Source of the DNA: Phycisphaerae bacterium
GTDB taxonomy: Bacteria > Planctomycetota > Phycisphaerae > UBA1845
Assembly: GCA_029260165.1 (NCBI GenBank)
Contig: JAJDDT010000028.1
Coordinates: 1-64,000 of the forward strand
DNA length: 64,000 nt
Direction: 5' to 3'
Shown here: positions 40,912-50,844 of the stretch, in pieces
Numbering within the stretch: the stretch's first letter is position 1
Layout: every line of letters begins with the position of its first letter
Position numbers and translations under genes: made by a program
The notes under the pieces: model-generated
The model's input: only the letters and a program-made list of their open reading frames with translations
What the model was told of the DNA's origin: nothing
Databases searched by the model: none

Positions 40912-42704
40912 TGATATCGATGCAGACGCAATCGAACCGGTCGCATTCGCAGGCAAATCAGATGCATTCGCAAACAAATCGCGTGCATTGGTCGCTGAAG
41001 GTCGCGCTGGTGGTGACGTTTGCGCTGCATCTTTGGACGGCGAGGCTGCCGTTTTTCATGGATGATTTCGCCTACGTCGAGACCGCGCGCCATCTGAGCG
41101 TCTCGACGATTCCCGATCTGTTCACGACCGGAAACCTCGATCAGAGTGCCAGCGGTGTGTGGTGGACCCCTGGCGGCATGCTCCCGTTTTTCAGGCCTGT
41201 CGCGATTCTGTCGTTCGCAGTCGATTGGCAAATTTGGGGGTTGAACGCGTTTGGCTACCATCTGACCAATGTTCTCCTTCACGCCCTGTGCACATGGCTG
41301 GTCTATCGACTGGGTCGGCGATTGATGAACGATGCCCCAACGGCGGCAGTGGCTGCGCTGGTGTTTGCGATCCACCCCGTGCACAACGAAGCCGTCGTCT
41401 GGATGTCCGGACGGTTCGATCTGTTGGTTTGCGTGGCTGGTACGTCGTCAATTCTCGCGTACATGCGATGGCGTGACCGTGGGAATGTTCGATGGGCGTT
41501 GGCGACCGTCGTGTTGTACGTCGCGTCGCTCGGTTGCAAGGAAACCGGAATCGTCGTTCCTGCGTTCTGGTTTCTGCTGGCGACGATGTGGCGACGCGAT
41601 GATCGCAACCGATCCATCGTCGGCGAATGGATGATCGGCGTCGCGTTCGGCGCGATCGGGATGGGCTACCTCGCACTGCGATTCGCGTTGTTTGGCGGTT
41701 TGGGTTCATTACCGCCACCGTATGGTGTGGACCTGTCCTCGATGTCCGGTTTTGTCGAACTGTTTCGCAATCTGGGACAGTACCTGCTCGATTTCGTCCT
41801 GATGATTCAGGCCGACGCGGTGATCATGACCGGTTTTTGGACGCGTCACCCGTTGTTGATGATCGGTGGAGTCGTTGTGGCCATCGCAATCGTCGCGATG
41901 GCGGCGCGGGCGAGGTTCTCTGCGACCGTGTTCCGGCTGGGGTTGGGATGGACCGCCATCTTCACCGCGCCGACGTTGCCAGCCATGCCCGGTGAGCGAA
42001 ATGTGTACCTGGCCAGTGTCGGTGTCGCGTTGTTGATCGGCCCCGCCATGGTGCGGTGTTTGTCGAACCGGTCGATGCGAAAAATCGCCGTGATGATCGT
42101 CGCGTGGGCAGTGGTCATGTCGGTCGGCGAGCATCATTTGTTACTGCGAACGAATGGTTCAGCCCGACAGGTCTACCGTGATCTGACAGAACATCTGCCC
42201 AATCCCCCGGAAAACGCGCGCATTTACGTCGTCAATCAAAACCCGTTCGTCGCCATCGGTTTTTCGACCGGTGTTCGCATCCTGTACGATCGCGACGACA
42301 TCACCGCGATGGCGTTAACCGTCGCGCCGGACGCGCAGGCGGACACGCAGGATCACGCAATCAGGGTCGGACCGTCCTCGATCCGCGTCGAGCGCGAAGG
42401 CGGTCCGTTGTTCAGCGGATTTTTCGAGCGATTGCTGCTGTTCGGTGGTCAACCAGTCGACCTGCCGGAGGCTGCAATGCAAAACGGTCTGAACGTATCA
42501 TTCTATTGGGATTCGTTTGAAGAGGCGGACGCGGTGACGTTTCACCTGCCTGCACCGATCGACGATGTGACGATCCATTTGTTCCGCTGGGACAACACCG
42601 AGGTGCAGTCTCTTTTTGACGCGTTGTGGGGTGCTAACTTTCCGCGACTGGTTCCGCTGACGTTTCCGTCGTCATTCCCGTCGTCGTCTTCCGGCGCAGA
42701 CTGA
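40912..42704 (+). CDS. polytopic membrane protein, GT-C/TMTC-like
   Basis: PFFMDDFAYV..., FFRPVAILSFAVDWQIWGLNAFGYHLTNVLLHALCTWLVYRLGRRL; IHPVHNEAVVWMSGRFDLL; ATG at 40912 chosen. Confidence 0.75.
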
Positions 42705-45700
42705 TCACGTCTGTTGCGATCATGTAAAACGCCGGGATCAGGACGAGCGTCACAACCGTCGAGAACGCCAGTCCCCAGGCAAAACTCGAGGCAAACGGCG
42801 ACCATATCTTGCTCTTCCCGCCCCATCCGAGCGCGAGCGGCATCAGCCCGAGGACGGTCGTGATCGTCGTCAACAGAATGGGTCTCACCCTCAGGATACA
42901 GGCGGACCGTATCGCATCCATCGCGTTTAACCCCTTGTCGCGCTGGCGATTGATGAAATCAACCAGAACGATCGAGTCGTTCACCACCACGCCGGTCAAT
43001 CCGACGATCGCGATAAACGTTGTGATCGTGAAGGGATAATCGTTGATCACCAGACCTCCGATGACGCCGATCGCGGAAAACGGAACCGCCAGGATAATCA
43101 CCAAAGGCTGTGAATAGCTGCGAAACTGCGTCGCCAACAGCACATAAATCACGATCAATGCGATCAGATACGCGCGTTTCAAACTGTCAAACGATTTGGA
43201 CGTCTCCTCATATTCCCCGCCATGGGTCACCCGCACGTTCGCCAACCCCGACACGGTCTCGTCGAATTCGGCGCGAAGTACACGGTTAACCTCCTTGGCT
43301 GTGGTCAATTGCGTGTCAATTTGTGCGGTCACCGTGATCGCCCGCTTGTCGTTGTGGTGCGGGATACCCGCGTAGGATTGCGACATTTCGATGTCGGCGA
43401 TGTCGCGAAGGCGCACCTTCGTACTCGCCCCGGTCCGCGTCTCGACGTCCAGAAGATCGTGGATATCCCGACGATGTTTCTTGTCGAAAACGACGCGGAC
43501 GTCGAGGTCTTCACCCGTCCTGTTGTCCTTGAACGATGACACGACGACGCCGTCATTGGCGGTGCGAAGCGCGCGGGCGAGGTTGGCTTGTGTCAATCCG
43601 AACGCAGACGCTTCGTCCTCGCGAAGTCGCAGGTTGATCTGCTGCGGGCCGAAATCGAGGTTGTCACCAATCCCAAACACGCCCGGCATCTCCTGCAATC
43701 GCTCCCGGTAGCGTTCCGCCAATCGTTTCGCCGTCCCCAGGTCTGGCGCTTCGATCCGAACCGCAACGGGTTTCCCGACCGGTGGACCATCCTGCGGCGC
43801 CCAGACCTTGTACGATCTCAACCCGCTGTCCGGATGATTGGCCATGTAATCCTCGATACGCTCGCGCAGCAGATTGGTCACAATGTCGGGATCGCCGGCA
43901 ACGGTCTCCGAGTTGGCAAGTTTGACGTGCAACTGAGCACGGTTGTTACGCCAGACAGCCGTGTTGTTCTCATTCGCAAACAATCCGACCGACGTCAGAA
44001 CGGATTCGACCAGTTCCGTCCCCAACCCGTTGGCGATGCCCTCGATCGGTTTAGCCACCTCCCCCGTTTGATCGAGAGAAGCCTCGTCCCACGCGACCAC
44101 GTCGACCATGATCATCTGATAATCCGACGGAAACAAATCGACCGGAATCAACGGAACAACCGAGAACGCGAGAAACGCCATCGCAAACAGCGGCAGCGGT
44201 GTCAGATAACGGTATCGAAGCACGCCGACGATAAACCGTTCATACGCACGCAGGAGAAAACCGGCCGATCCGTCCGAACGACGCGGACGCAATCGCGACC
44301 AGAGCGGTTTGGCATCGGTCCGCGGACCCCAGTCGAGATAGTGCACCGGGAGGATCAGCAAACATTCGACGAGCGACGCAAACAGAACCACCGTGACCGT
44401 CTTCGGAATGATCGAGAAAAACTTGCCCGTCACGCCACCCATCAACAGCATCGGCAAAAACGCGACGACCGTCGTCATCGACGACGAAATCACAGGCCAC
44501 AACACCTCGCTCGTTCCGGTGATGATCGCATCGTGCAGCGATCCCTTCTGACCCGTCTCGACTTCTCGCCGACGGTTTTCCTCGACGTGGCGATAGATGT
44601 TTTCGAGCACGACGATGGCGTCGTCAACGATCATCCCCGAACAGAGGACCATCGCAAACAACGACACCGCATTGATCGTCACCCCGAGAAGGTGCATGAA
44701 AAGAACGCTGCAAAGAAACGCAAACGGAATCCCAACGATCGCAAGCAACGCATTGCGCACGCCCATGACCAACCACAGCGTCAGAAAAACGAGAACAATC
44801 CCGCTGCACAGATTGGTCACCAGAATGCGCATGCGGCTCTTGATAATGTCGCTCGTGTCCAGACACGCGTTGACCCTCACACCCTCGGGAACCGACGTTT
44901 CAAATCGAGCCATCGCCTCCCGGACGCGCTCCGCCACCACGCGCGAGTCAGCCTCGTCCGTCTTGGCGATCGACAACGCCTTGCAATCGTTCCCGTTAAA
45001 ACGCGCATAAAACGTCTTGCGCTCAAAACCCTCCTCGATCCGGGCGATGTCCCGCAGATGGACATGCGCTCCGCTGGGGTGTTTGCGCACCGTGATGGCA
45101 CCGAGTTGTTCAGGGTGCAATGCCTCCCCAACCGCACGGACCTCCAGTTCGCCCGTCGCATCCGGCAGATGCCCCGATGGAACGTTGCGGTTGAAATCCT
45201 GCAAAGAGGCTGCGACCTCCTCCAGCGTCAGGTCGTATTCCTGAATCCGACTGCGATCGACGAGGATGTGCAACTCACGCTCGCGAATCAGCTTGTCGTC
45301 GATTTTTGAAACACCCGGAATGTCGCGGAGAATCGGTTTCAGGTTCAAGACGATATTGTGCAGTACCTCTTCGCCAACCCCGCCAACGTCCTCAACCGCC
45401 ACCCACATCAGCGGAAAAACCTCCGCCAACGAAATGCGGCGAATGAGTGGTTTTTCCGCGCCCGATGGCAGGTCCGTCACGCGGTCAACAGCCGCACGAA
45501 GTCGGCTGAACGCGTCGTCCAACTCTGAAGGAGCCATGTCCTCCTTGAAATTCACAATAAAATACGAAAGGTCCGGTTTGGAATCCGACAAAAAATACCG
45601 CAGTCCGCGAAGGTCCGCGACCCTGGCTTCGATTTTGTCGGTGATCAGTCTTTCGACGTCCTCAGCCGACGCGCCAGGCCAGAACGTCTCGATCGTGGCC

Positions 45701-45843
45701 ACGTCAAGGTCCACGTCGGGGTAAACATCAACGGGGATAATTTCGACAACGAGCAATCCCGCAACGATCAATACGAGAAACAGGAGGTTCATGAGAACCG
45801 CCTGACCTAATGAGAAACGGGGAATACTGCGCTGTTCTGGCAA
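42634..45843 (-). CDS. RND-family efflux transporter permease (AcrB-like)
   Basis: 1069 aa; VVEIIPVDVYPDVDLDVATIETFWPGASAEDVERLIT; central TM blocks; GVVVNDSIVLVDFINRQRDKGL. Confidence 0.96.
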   Translation of the reverse strand: MPEQRSIPRFSLGQAVLMNLLFLVLIVAGLLVVEIIPVDVYPDVDLDVATIETFWPGASAEDVERLITDKIEARVADLRGLRYFLSDSKPDLSYFIVNFKEDMAPSELDDAFSRLRAAVDRVTDLPSGAEKPLIRRISLAEVFPLMWVAVEDVGGVGEEVLHNIVLNLKPILRDIPGVSKIDDKLIRERELHILVDRSRIQEYDLTLEEVAASLQDFNRNVPSGHLPDATGELEVRAVGEALHPEQLGAITVRKHPSGAHVHLRDIARIEEGFERKTFYARFNGNDCKALSIAKTDEADSRVVAERVREAMARFETSVPEGVRVNACLDTSDIIKSRMRILVTNLCSGIVLVFLTLWLVMGVRNALLAIVGIPFAFLCSVLFMHLLGVTINAVSLFAMVLCSGMIVDDAIVVLENIYRHVEENRRREVETGQKGSLHDAIITGTSEVLWPVISSSMTTVVAFLPMLLMGGVTGKFFSIIPKTVTVVLFASLVECLLILPVHYLDWGPRTDAKPLWSRLRPRRSDGSAGFLLRAYERFIVGVLRYRYLTPLPLFAMAFLAFSVVPLIPVDLFPSDYQMIMVDVVAWDEASLDQTGEVAKPIEGIANGLGTELVESVLTSVGLFANENNTAVWRNNRAQLHVKLANSETVAGDPDIVTNLLRERIEDYMANHPDSGLRSYKVWAPQDGPPVGKPVAVRIEAPDLGTAKRLAERYRERLQEMPGVFGIGDNLDFGPQQINLRLREDEASAFGLTQANLARALRTANDGVVVSSFKDNRTGEDLDVRVVFDKKHRRDIHDLLDVETRTGASTKVRLRDIADIEMSQSYAGIPHHNDKRAITVTAQIDTQLTTAKEVNRVLRAEFDETVSGLANVRVTHGGEYEETSKSFDSLKRAYLIALIVIYVLLATQFRSYSQPLVIILAVPFSAIGVIGGLVINDYPFTITTFIAIVGLTGVVVNDSIVLVDFINRQRDKGLNAMDAIRSACILRVRPILLTTITTVLGLMPLALGWGGKSKIWSPFASSFAWGLAFSTVVTLVLIPAFYMIATDVISLRRKTTTGMTTETSAEPVAES

Positions 45844-45875
45844 AATATGTCAATCCGGTTGCTTGGGTTGGCTGG

Positions 45876-47021
45876 TTAATCGCGAATGAGCACCACAGCC
45901 TCGTCGGTCACATGTTGCAAGCCCGTGGTGATCACACGGTCGCCAACCTCCAATCCGCTAAGCACCTGCGCGAATTGGGGCGACCCGAGGAGTTGGACGG
46001 TTTCGACCCGCGCGAGTTTCGCGATATCGCGACCGGTGGATTCGTCCCGTTGAACCAGGAAACAATGCTCCCGGCGATCGATGTCGAAGATCGCAAGTCT
46101 CGGAACAGCAGGTACTTGCGCGTTGGGTTGTCGCGGTGTGGCTGTCAAACGCGCTTCGGCGTAGAAACCCGGGCGAAGCTCGCCGGAATGGTTGTCGATT
46201 TTAATTTCGACTTCAAATTTGCGACTGTCGATTGCAGCAATTGGGAAGATACGCAGGATTTGGCCTCGAAAGGTCTGGGTCGGAAGAGCGGGTATCGAAA
46301 TTTTTGCGTCATCGCCCGGCGAGAACATGACCACTTCGCGGTCGTCGAATTGGACTAGCAGTTTCAAGGTGTCGGTTTCGATCAGTTCGACGAGGGGTTG
46401 GCCTGTGTGCGCGAATTCACCCCGACGGCGGTAAATTTTTGAAACAAAACCAGTTATGGGTGACTCAACGGTGGTTTTTTCGAGGAAAACCCCGGCTTCG
46501 TGGTGCGCTGCTTCTGCGCCGCGGACGGCTGCGACGGCGATCTGGTGTTCGGTGCTGAATTTTGTGAGTTCGAAGGGGTTGGCTGCCTCGCCGAGATTCT
46601 GGACTTTTTTGAGATTTTCCTCGGCGAGCGTGCGCTGGCTTTTGGACTGGTCAAGGGCGGCTTCGGATTTCTCAACGGCGATTTTGCTCAGCGTGTCGTC
46701 GATTTTGAATACCGGGTCGTCTTTCCGCACCGGATCGGAGACCTCGTGATGTTGCACGCGGATGTAGCCTGAGACCTCGGGCGAGATGGTTCGGATTTGG
46801 GCTGGCGCGAGAAATCCGCTGGCTCGGACGGTGACGGAGCGTGATTTCAGTTCCACTGTAGCGACGCTGACGGAGATGCCCATGGACGTTTTTGGTGGTG
46901 TGAGTGCGTTTGTGCGTTGATCTGACGCGTATTTTTGGGTGGCGAGGGCGGCTGCGGCGATGGCGACGGTGGCAGCGACGACGGCGGTGGGAATAAGTAT
47001 GTTTGCGAGCTTGTTTTTCAT
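45876..47021 (-). CDS. RND efflux periplasmic adaptor (membrane fusion protein, HlyD-like)
   Basis: VRASGFLAPAQIRTISPEVSGYI, SPITGFVSKIYRRRGEFAHTGQPLVELIETDTLKLLVQF. Confidence 0.93.
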   Translation of the reverse strand: MKNKLANILIPTAVVAATVAIAAAALATQKYASDQRTNALTPPKTSMGISVSVATVELKSRSVTVRASGFLAPAQIRTISPEVSGYIRVQHHEVSDPVRKDDPVFKIDDTLSKIAVEKSEAALDQSKSQRTLAEENLKKVQNLGEAANPFELTKFSTEHQIAVAAVRGAEAAHHEAGVFLEKTTVESPITGFVSKIYRRRGEFAHTGQPLVELIETDTLKLLVQFDDREVVMFSPGDDAKISIPALPTQTFRGQILRIFPIAAIDSRKFEVEIKIDNHSGELRPGFYAEARLTATPRQPNAQVPAVPRLAIFDIDRREHCFLVQRDESTGRDIAKLARVETVQLLGSPQFAQVLSGLEVGDRVITTGLQHVTDEAVVLIRD

Positions 47022-47331
47022 GCGGTGACCGGTGGTTGGTTATCCTGTCGGTTGCGGTGCGATTGGACGTGGCCTGGGATTGGGGATTGTGGCTGACTTC
47101 CGATCGGCACGAGCTGATTTGGGGGGGATTATCGTCGCGTTTTGAGCGTTCGTCGAGTGGGTTGCAAGGTCTCTTCCCGGCGTGTGTGACGGATTTCGCC
47201 CGGGGTTGGCCTGGTGGTGCAACCTTGACAATGGGCGAGCGTGCCGGATAATTTCCGGTTTGCCTTCCCACGGGTCGTACGGTGGCGCGGTTGCTCGTGC
47301 GGGAAGTGTGCCACCCATCAGGAGTAGTTTT

Positions 47332-48348
47332 TTGAGTGTCAAGGCTCAAATCGCAGGCGTTGGACACCACTTACCGGAGACGGTTGTCACCTCTGAGGAG
47401 GTTGAACAGCGTGTGTTCGATCGATCGAGTTTTCAGATCCCTCGTGGTTTGCTGGCCAAGTTGACCGGTATTCAGGAGCGGCGTTATCGCTCGGAGGATG
47501 AGCAGTCGTCCGACCTCGCGGCGAAGGCTGCCTTGCAGGCGTTGGAGCGTGCTGAGATTGACGCGGCAGATGTCGATCTTCTGATTTTCGCGTCGTGTAC
47601 TCAGGATCTGGCAGAGCCTGCGACGGCGAACATATTGCAGGAGAAGCTGGGTGCGACGCGTTCTCATGTTTTCGACATCAAGAACGCGTGCAACAGTTTT
47701 CTGAACGGACTGGATGCGGCGGAATCTTTTATATCGAGTGGCAAAGCCAAAACCGCACTGATTGCGGTGGGCGAAACGCTCTCGTTGGCGATTGACTGGA
47801 AAATCGACTCGGCGGAGCACCTGCGGACGCGAATGGCGGGTTTGACGCTTGGAGATGCGGGGGCTGCGGCTGTTTTGAAGGTGTCACCAAACGGGAACGG
47901 GCGGGGGATTTTGAAGGGTGCGTTCAGGACGTTTGGTGATCAGTGGCGGTTGGCGACTGTTTTGGGTGGTGGGAGTTTGCACCGTTTGAATGAAGAGCAC
48001 TCCTATTTTGTCGGTCACAGTCATGGTTTGCGGCAGCAGGCGCTCAAGCATATTCCGACGATGGTGGACGGTGTTCTCGAGAAAGCGGGTTGGAAGCGGG
48101 ACGAAATCGACCTTGTGTCGTGTCATCAGGTGTCGATGGATCTGGTCGGCGAGATTGCCAAGCGATGCGATATTCCGATCGAGAAGTGCATGATTTCGAT
48201 TCGGGATTGCGGGAATACCGCGGCTGCGAGCATTCCGATTGGTTTGTCGCGGGCGTGGTCGGAGGGGCGTCTCAAGCCCGGGTCGAAGGTGTTGCTTGTT
48301 GGTGCGGCGGCGGGATTCAGCGTGGCGGTGGTCCCGCTCGTGTGGTAG
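47332..48348 (+). CDS. 3-oxoacyl-[ACP] synthase III-like ketosynthase
   Basis: IAGVGHHLPETVVTSEEVEQR, IKNACNSFLNGLDAAESFI, GDAGAAAVL, CHQVSMDL; TTG start with AGGAG about 8 nt upstream inferred. Confidence 0.88.
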   Translation: MSVKAQIAGVGHHLPETVVTSEEVEQRVFDRSSFQIPRGLLAKLTGIQERRYRSEDEQSSDLAAKAALQALERAEIDAADVDLLIFASCTQDLAEPATANILQEKLGATRSHVFDIKNACNSFLNGLDAAESFISSGKAKTALIAVGETLSLAIDWKIDSAEHLRTRMAGLTLGDAGAAAVLKVSPNGNGRGILKGAFRTFGDQWRLATVLGGGSLHRLNEEHSYFVGHSHGLRQQALKHIPTMVDGVLEKAGWKRDEIDLVSCHQVSMDLVGEIAKRCDIPIEKCMISIRDCGNTAAASIPIGLSRAWSEGRLKPGSKVLLVGAAAGFSVAVVPLVW

Positions 48349-48420
48349 TGCATGTCTGTTGCGGCGGTCGCGGTTGATCGTCACATTCCGGAATTTCAGA
48401 TTTTGTAAGGTGGTTGGCTG

Positions 48421-49443
48421 GTGCCGACACTTGTAACCGGTGCGACAGGATTCGTCGGGTTGAACCTGGTTCGGTCTTTGACGGGATCGGGGGAGAAAGT
48501 CCGCGCGCTGGTTCGCAGGTCTTCGCCACGGGAACATCTGGAATCGGATATGGTGGAATTCGCGGTGGGGGATGTGACGGATGGGGCGTCCGTGCGTGCG
48601 GCGATGGAGGGGTGTGACCGGGTGTATCACCTGGCGGGCTGGGTGCAGGTCACGCCCTGGGGCGGGGACGTGGCGAGGCGTGTGAATGTCGAGGGGGTGG
48701 AGAATGTGTGTTGTGCGTGTGTGGCGTGCGGTGTGAAGCGATTGGTGCATGTGAGTTCGATAGCGGCTGTCGGTCATGGACCGATGAAATCGCCGGCGGA
48801 CGAGGAGGCGATGTGGAATTTCGGATCGTTGCGGGCACCGTATTACGATACGAAGCGCGAGGGGGAGATGGTCGTGCGTCGGTACGTCGGGGATGGATTG
48901 GATGCGGTGGTGGTGAATCCGGGTTATGTGGTTGGTCCTTTTGATGTCAGGCCGACGAGTGGACGTGTGATCCTGCGGGTGGCGGCGGGCAGATTGCCGG
49001 GGGTGCCGTCGCGGGGCGGGATTGCGTTTGTGGATGTACGTCAGGTGGTTGAGGGGATGCGTGCGGCGATGGATCGGGGGAAAACGGGGGATCGCTATGT
49101 TCTGGTTGGGGAGAACATCACCTACGCGGATTTTGGTGCTCGGATTGCGCGGATTGTGGGTGTGCGTGGTCCGCGGTTTCGCCTGCCCTATTGGGTTTTG
49201 TGGCCTGGGGCGGTGGTTTGCGATGTGGTGGCGCGGTGGAAACCGTCGGCGTTTGCTGATGCGAATTCGGCGATTTTGCGCACGGGTTTTTGTGATCAGT
49301 ACTTGAGCGGTGAGAAGGCGTATCGCGAGCTGGGGATTTCGCGTTGGCCTGTTGATCGGGCGATCAGTGATGCGTTTGAGTGGTTTCAACGGGTGGGGTA
49401 TGTGCGTCGTGCGGGCGATGGCTGGTCGAGCGACCTGATTTAG
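48421..49443 (+). CDS. NAD-dependent epimerase/dehydratase (HpnA/dihydroflavonol-reductase-like SDR)
   Basis: TLVTGATGFVGLNLVRSL; VYHLAGWVQ; YYDTKREGE; GTG start. Confidence 0.9.
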   Translation: MPTLVTGATGFVGLNLVRSLTGSGEKVRALVRRSSPREHLESDMVEFAVGDVTDGASVRAAMEGCDRVYHLAGWVQVTPWGGDVARRVNVEGVENVCCACVACGVKRLVHVSSIAAVGHGPMKSPADEEAMWNFGSLRAPYYDTKREGEMVVRRYVGDGLDAVVVNPGYVVGPFDVRPTSGRVILRVAAGRLPGVPSRGGIAFVDVRQVVEGMRAAMDRGKTGDRYVLVGENITYADFGARIARIVGVRGPRFRLPYWVLWPGAVVCDVVARWKPSAFADANSAILRTGFCDQYLSGEKAYRELGISRWPVDRAISDAFEWFQRVGYVRRAGDGWSSDLI

Positions 49444-49453
49444 AGCGTTGATG

Positions 49454-49581
49454 CCCGTCGTTTGATGGTTGGGTGGCCCATGGCTTTAGCCGCGGGGTAG
49501 TCGATTTCACGCCGGCAATCGAGTCCCCCACCTCTAAAGAGGTGGGCCACCCATCCGTAATGAGGTGGGCTACCCATCTGA
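49454..49581. repeat. REP/BIME-like element, copy 4 (two inverted units plus tail)
   Basis: GGTGGCCCATGGCTTTAGCCGCGGGGTAGTCGATT-N10-AATCGAGTCCCCCACCTCTAAAGAGGTGGGCCACC plus tail ATGAGGTGGGCTACCCATCT. Confidence 0.9.
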
Positions 49582-49958
49582 CTTGGTTAACCTCACCAGC
49601 CTGTTTTTCAGGTCTTTTCGGAGCGGATTCGGTCTGGATTCTGCTCCTTCTTCTTTCAAATTTCTTTCAAATTTTTCTGCATTTGTTGAGTGCGGCTGAG
49701 TTCGTCCTGCGGATCTGGTTTGTGGGGGATGCTGCGCTGGCGGTGTCAGAAAATGTCACGCCCGATTGGGGTTGTCTGGTGGATGGATGCTTCTGGTCCG
49801 TCGGCGGAGGCGATAGAGCGGTTTCGTTGTGAGTGTAGCGGTCAGGGCAAACTCGCATGGTTTGGTCTTCCCGTCACCCACAAGGGGTGACGCTACATCA
49901 GGATTGGGAACGTTTCAGGGGAATTCATCAGTCGGGTTCATTTGGGTCGGGATTGGCG

Positions 49959-50615
49959 ATGGGTGTGAGATTGGCATTGCGTGTTTTTGTGATTAGCGAG
50001 CGGCGGGTATTGCGCCGGGGACTGGCGATTCGGTTGGGGTTGTCGGAGGGTGTGGAGGCGATTGGGGTCGGTGGTCGGATGCGGTGGATTGAGCGGATGG
50101 TGGGTGATGGGGTGGTGGACTGGTTTGTGGTTGACGCGGATCTGTGCGAGACGGATTCGTTTGGGTTGATCAGGGAGTTGCGGTTCGGTTGGCCTGCTGC
50201 GCGGTTTGTTCTTTTGTTGTCGGAGTTGCGGGACGTGGCGATTGCTCGTGGTTTGATCGCGGGGGTCGATGCGATGGTGACGGTTCATGATTCGGCGCGG
50301 GTGTTGGGTGATGTGTTGTTGCAGGAGCGTGGGGTGAATTTTGGTTCCGGGGGAGTCTCCCGACGCGTGGAACGAGGTTTGGTGTCGGTGCTTCGGAATG
50401 GGACGCGGTGGGGGGCGTTGCCGTTGTCGATGCGCGAGTGCGAGGTGGTGACGTATCTGGCGTCGGGGTTGTCGCTTGGCGAGACGGCAGAGAGGATGGG
50501 GTTGAGCGTGCGGACGGTGGACAATCACAAGACGCGGGTGGCCCATCGTCTTGGGTTGCATGGTATGGCTGAGGTGATCCGGTATGCGATTCGGCACGGG
50601 GTTGTTGCCGGCTGA
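49959..50615 (+). CDS. NarL/LuxR-type response-regulator-like transcription factor with degenerate receiver
   Basis: C-terminal HTH LSMRECEVVTYLASGLSLGETAERMGLSVRTVDNHKTRVAHRLGLHGMAEVIRYAIRHG; receiver-like N-terminus lacks usual acidic pair and Lys. Confidence 0.85.
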   Translation: MGVRLALRVFVISERRVLRRGLAIRLGLSEGVEAIGVGGRMRWIERMVGDGVVDWFVVDADLCETDSFGLIRELRFGWPAARFVLLLSELRDVAIARGLIAGVDAMVTVHDSARVLGDVLLQERGVNFGSGGVSRRVERGLVSVLRNGTRWGALPLSMRECEVVTYLASGLSLGETAERMGLSVRTVDNHKTRVAHRLGLHGMAEVIRYAIRHGVVAG

Positions 50616-50844
50616 CGGGGGTGTTTGCGGTCATTTTGGTTTTTTCCCAGGGATCGTTGTTTTTATAGGTCGGGGCAGGCTGGTGGGGTTTCGGGTTGGC
50701 GGGTGGAATTGCGGGGTTCGGGGTGATCGTGTTGAAGGGTGGTGGTTGTTTGCACGATATTGACCCTGTCGGTTCGCGTGTATAATCGGATTGGTTATCG
50801 GACGGGCGGATGAGTGTTCGTTTGATTGCACGTCGAGTGGGAAA

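Noticed and set aside
43588-45309. 573-aa plus-strand ORF
   Set aside because: Antisense to the RND permease; R/H/Q-rich artefact.
49651-49672. TTCTTTCAAAT x2 perfect tandem in the 49.4-49.9 kb intergenic region
   Set aside because: Simple 11-nt duplication; could affect promoter spacing but no supporting -10/-35 pair recognised.
49473-49832. 119-aa plus-strand ORF in the intergenic region
   Set aside because: Its N-terminal part is translated REP sequence and the rest has no domain; likely spurious.
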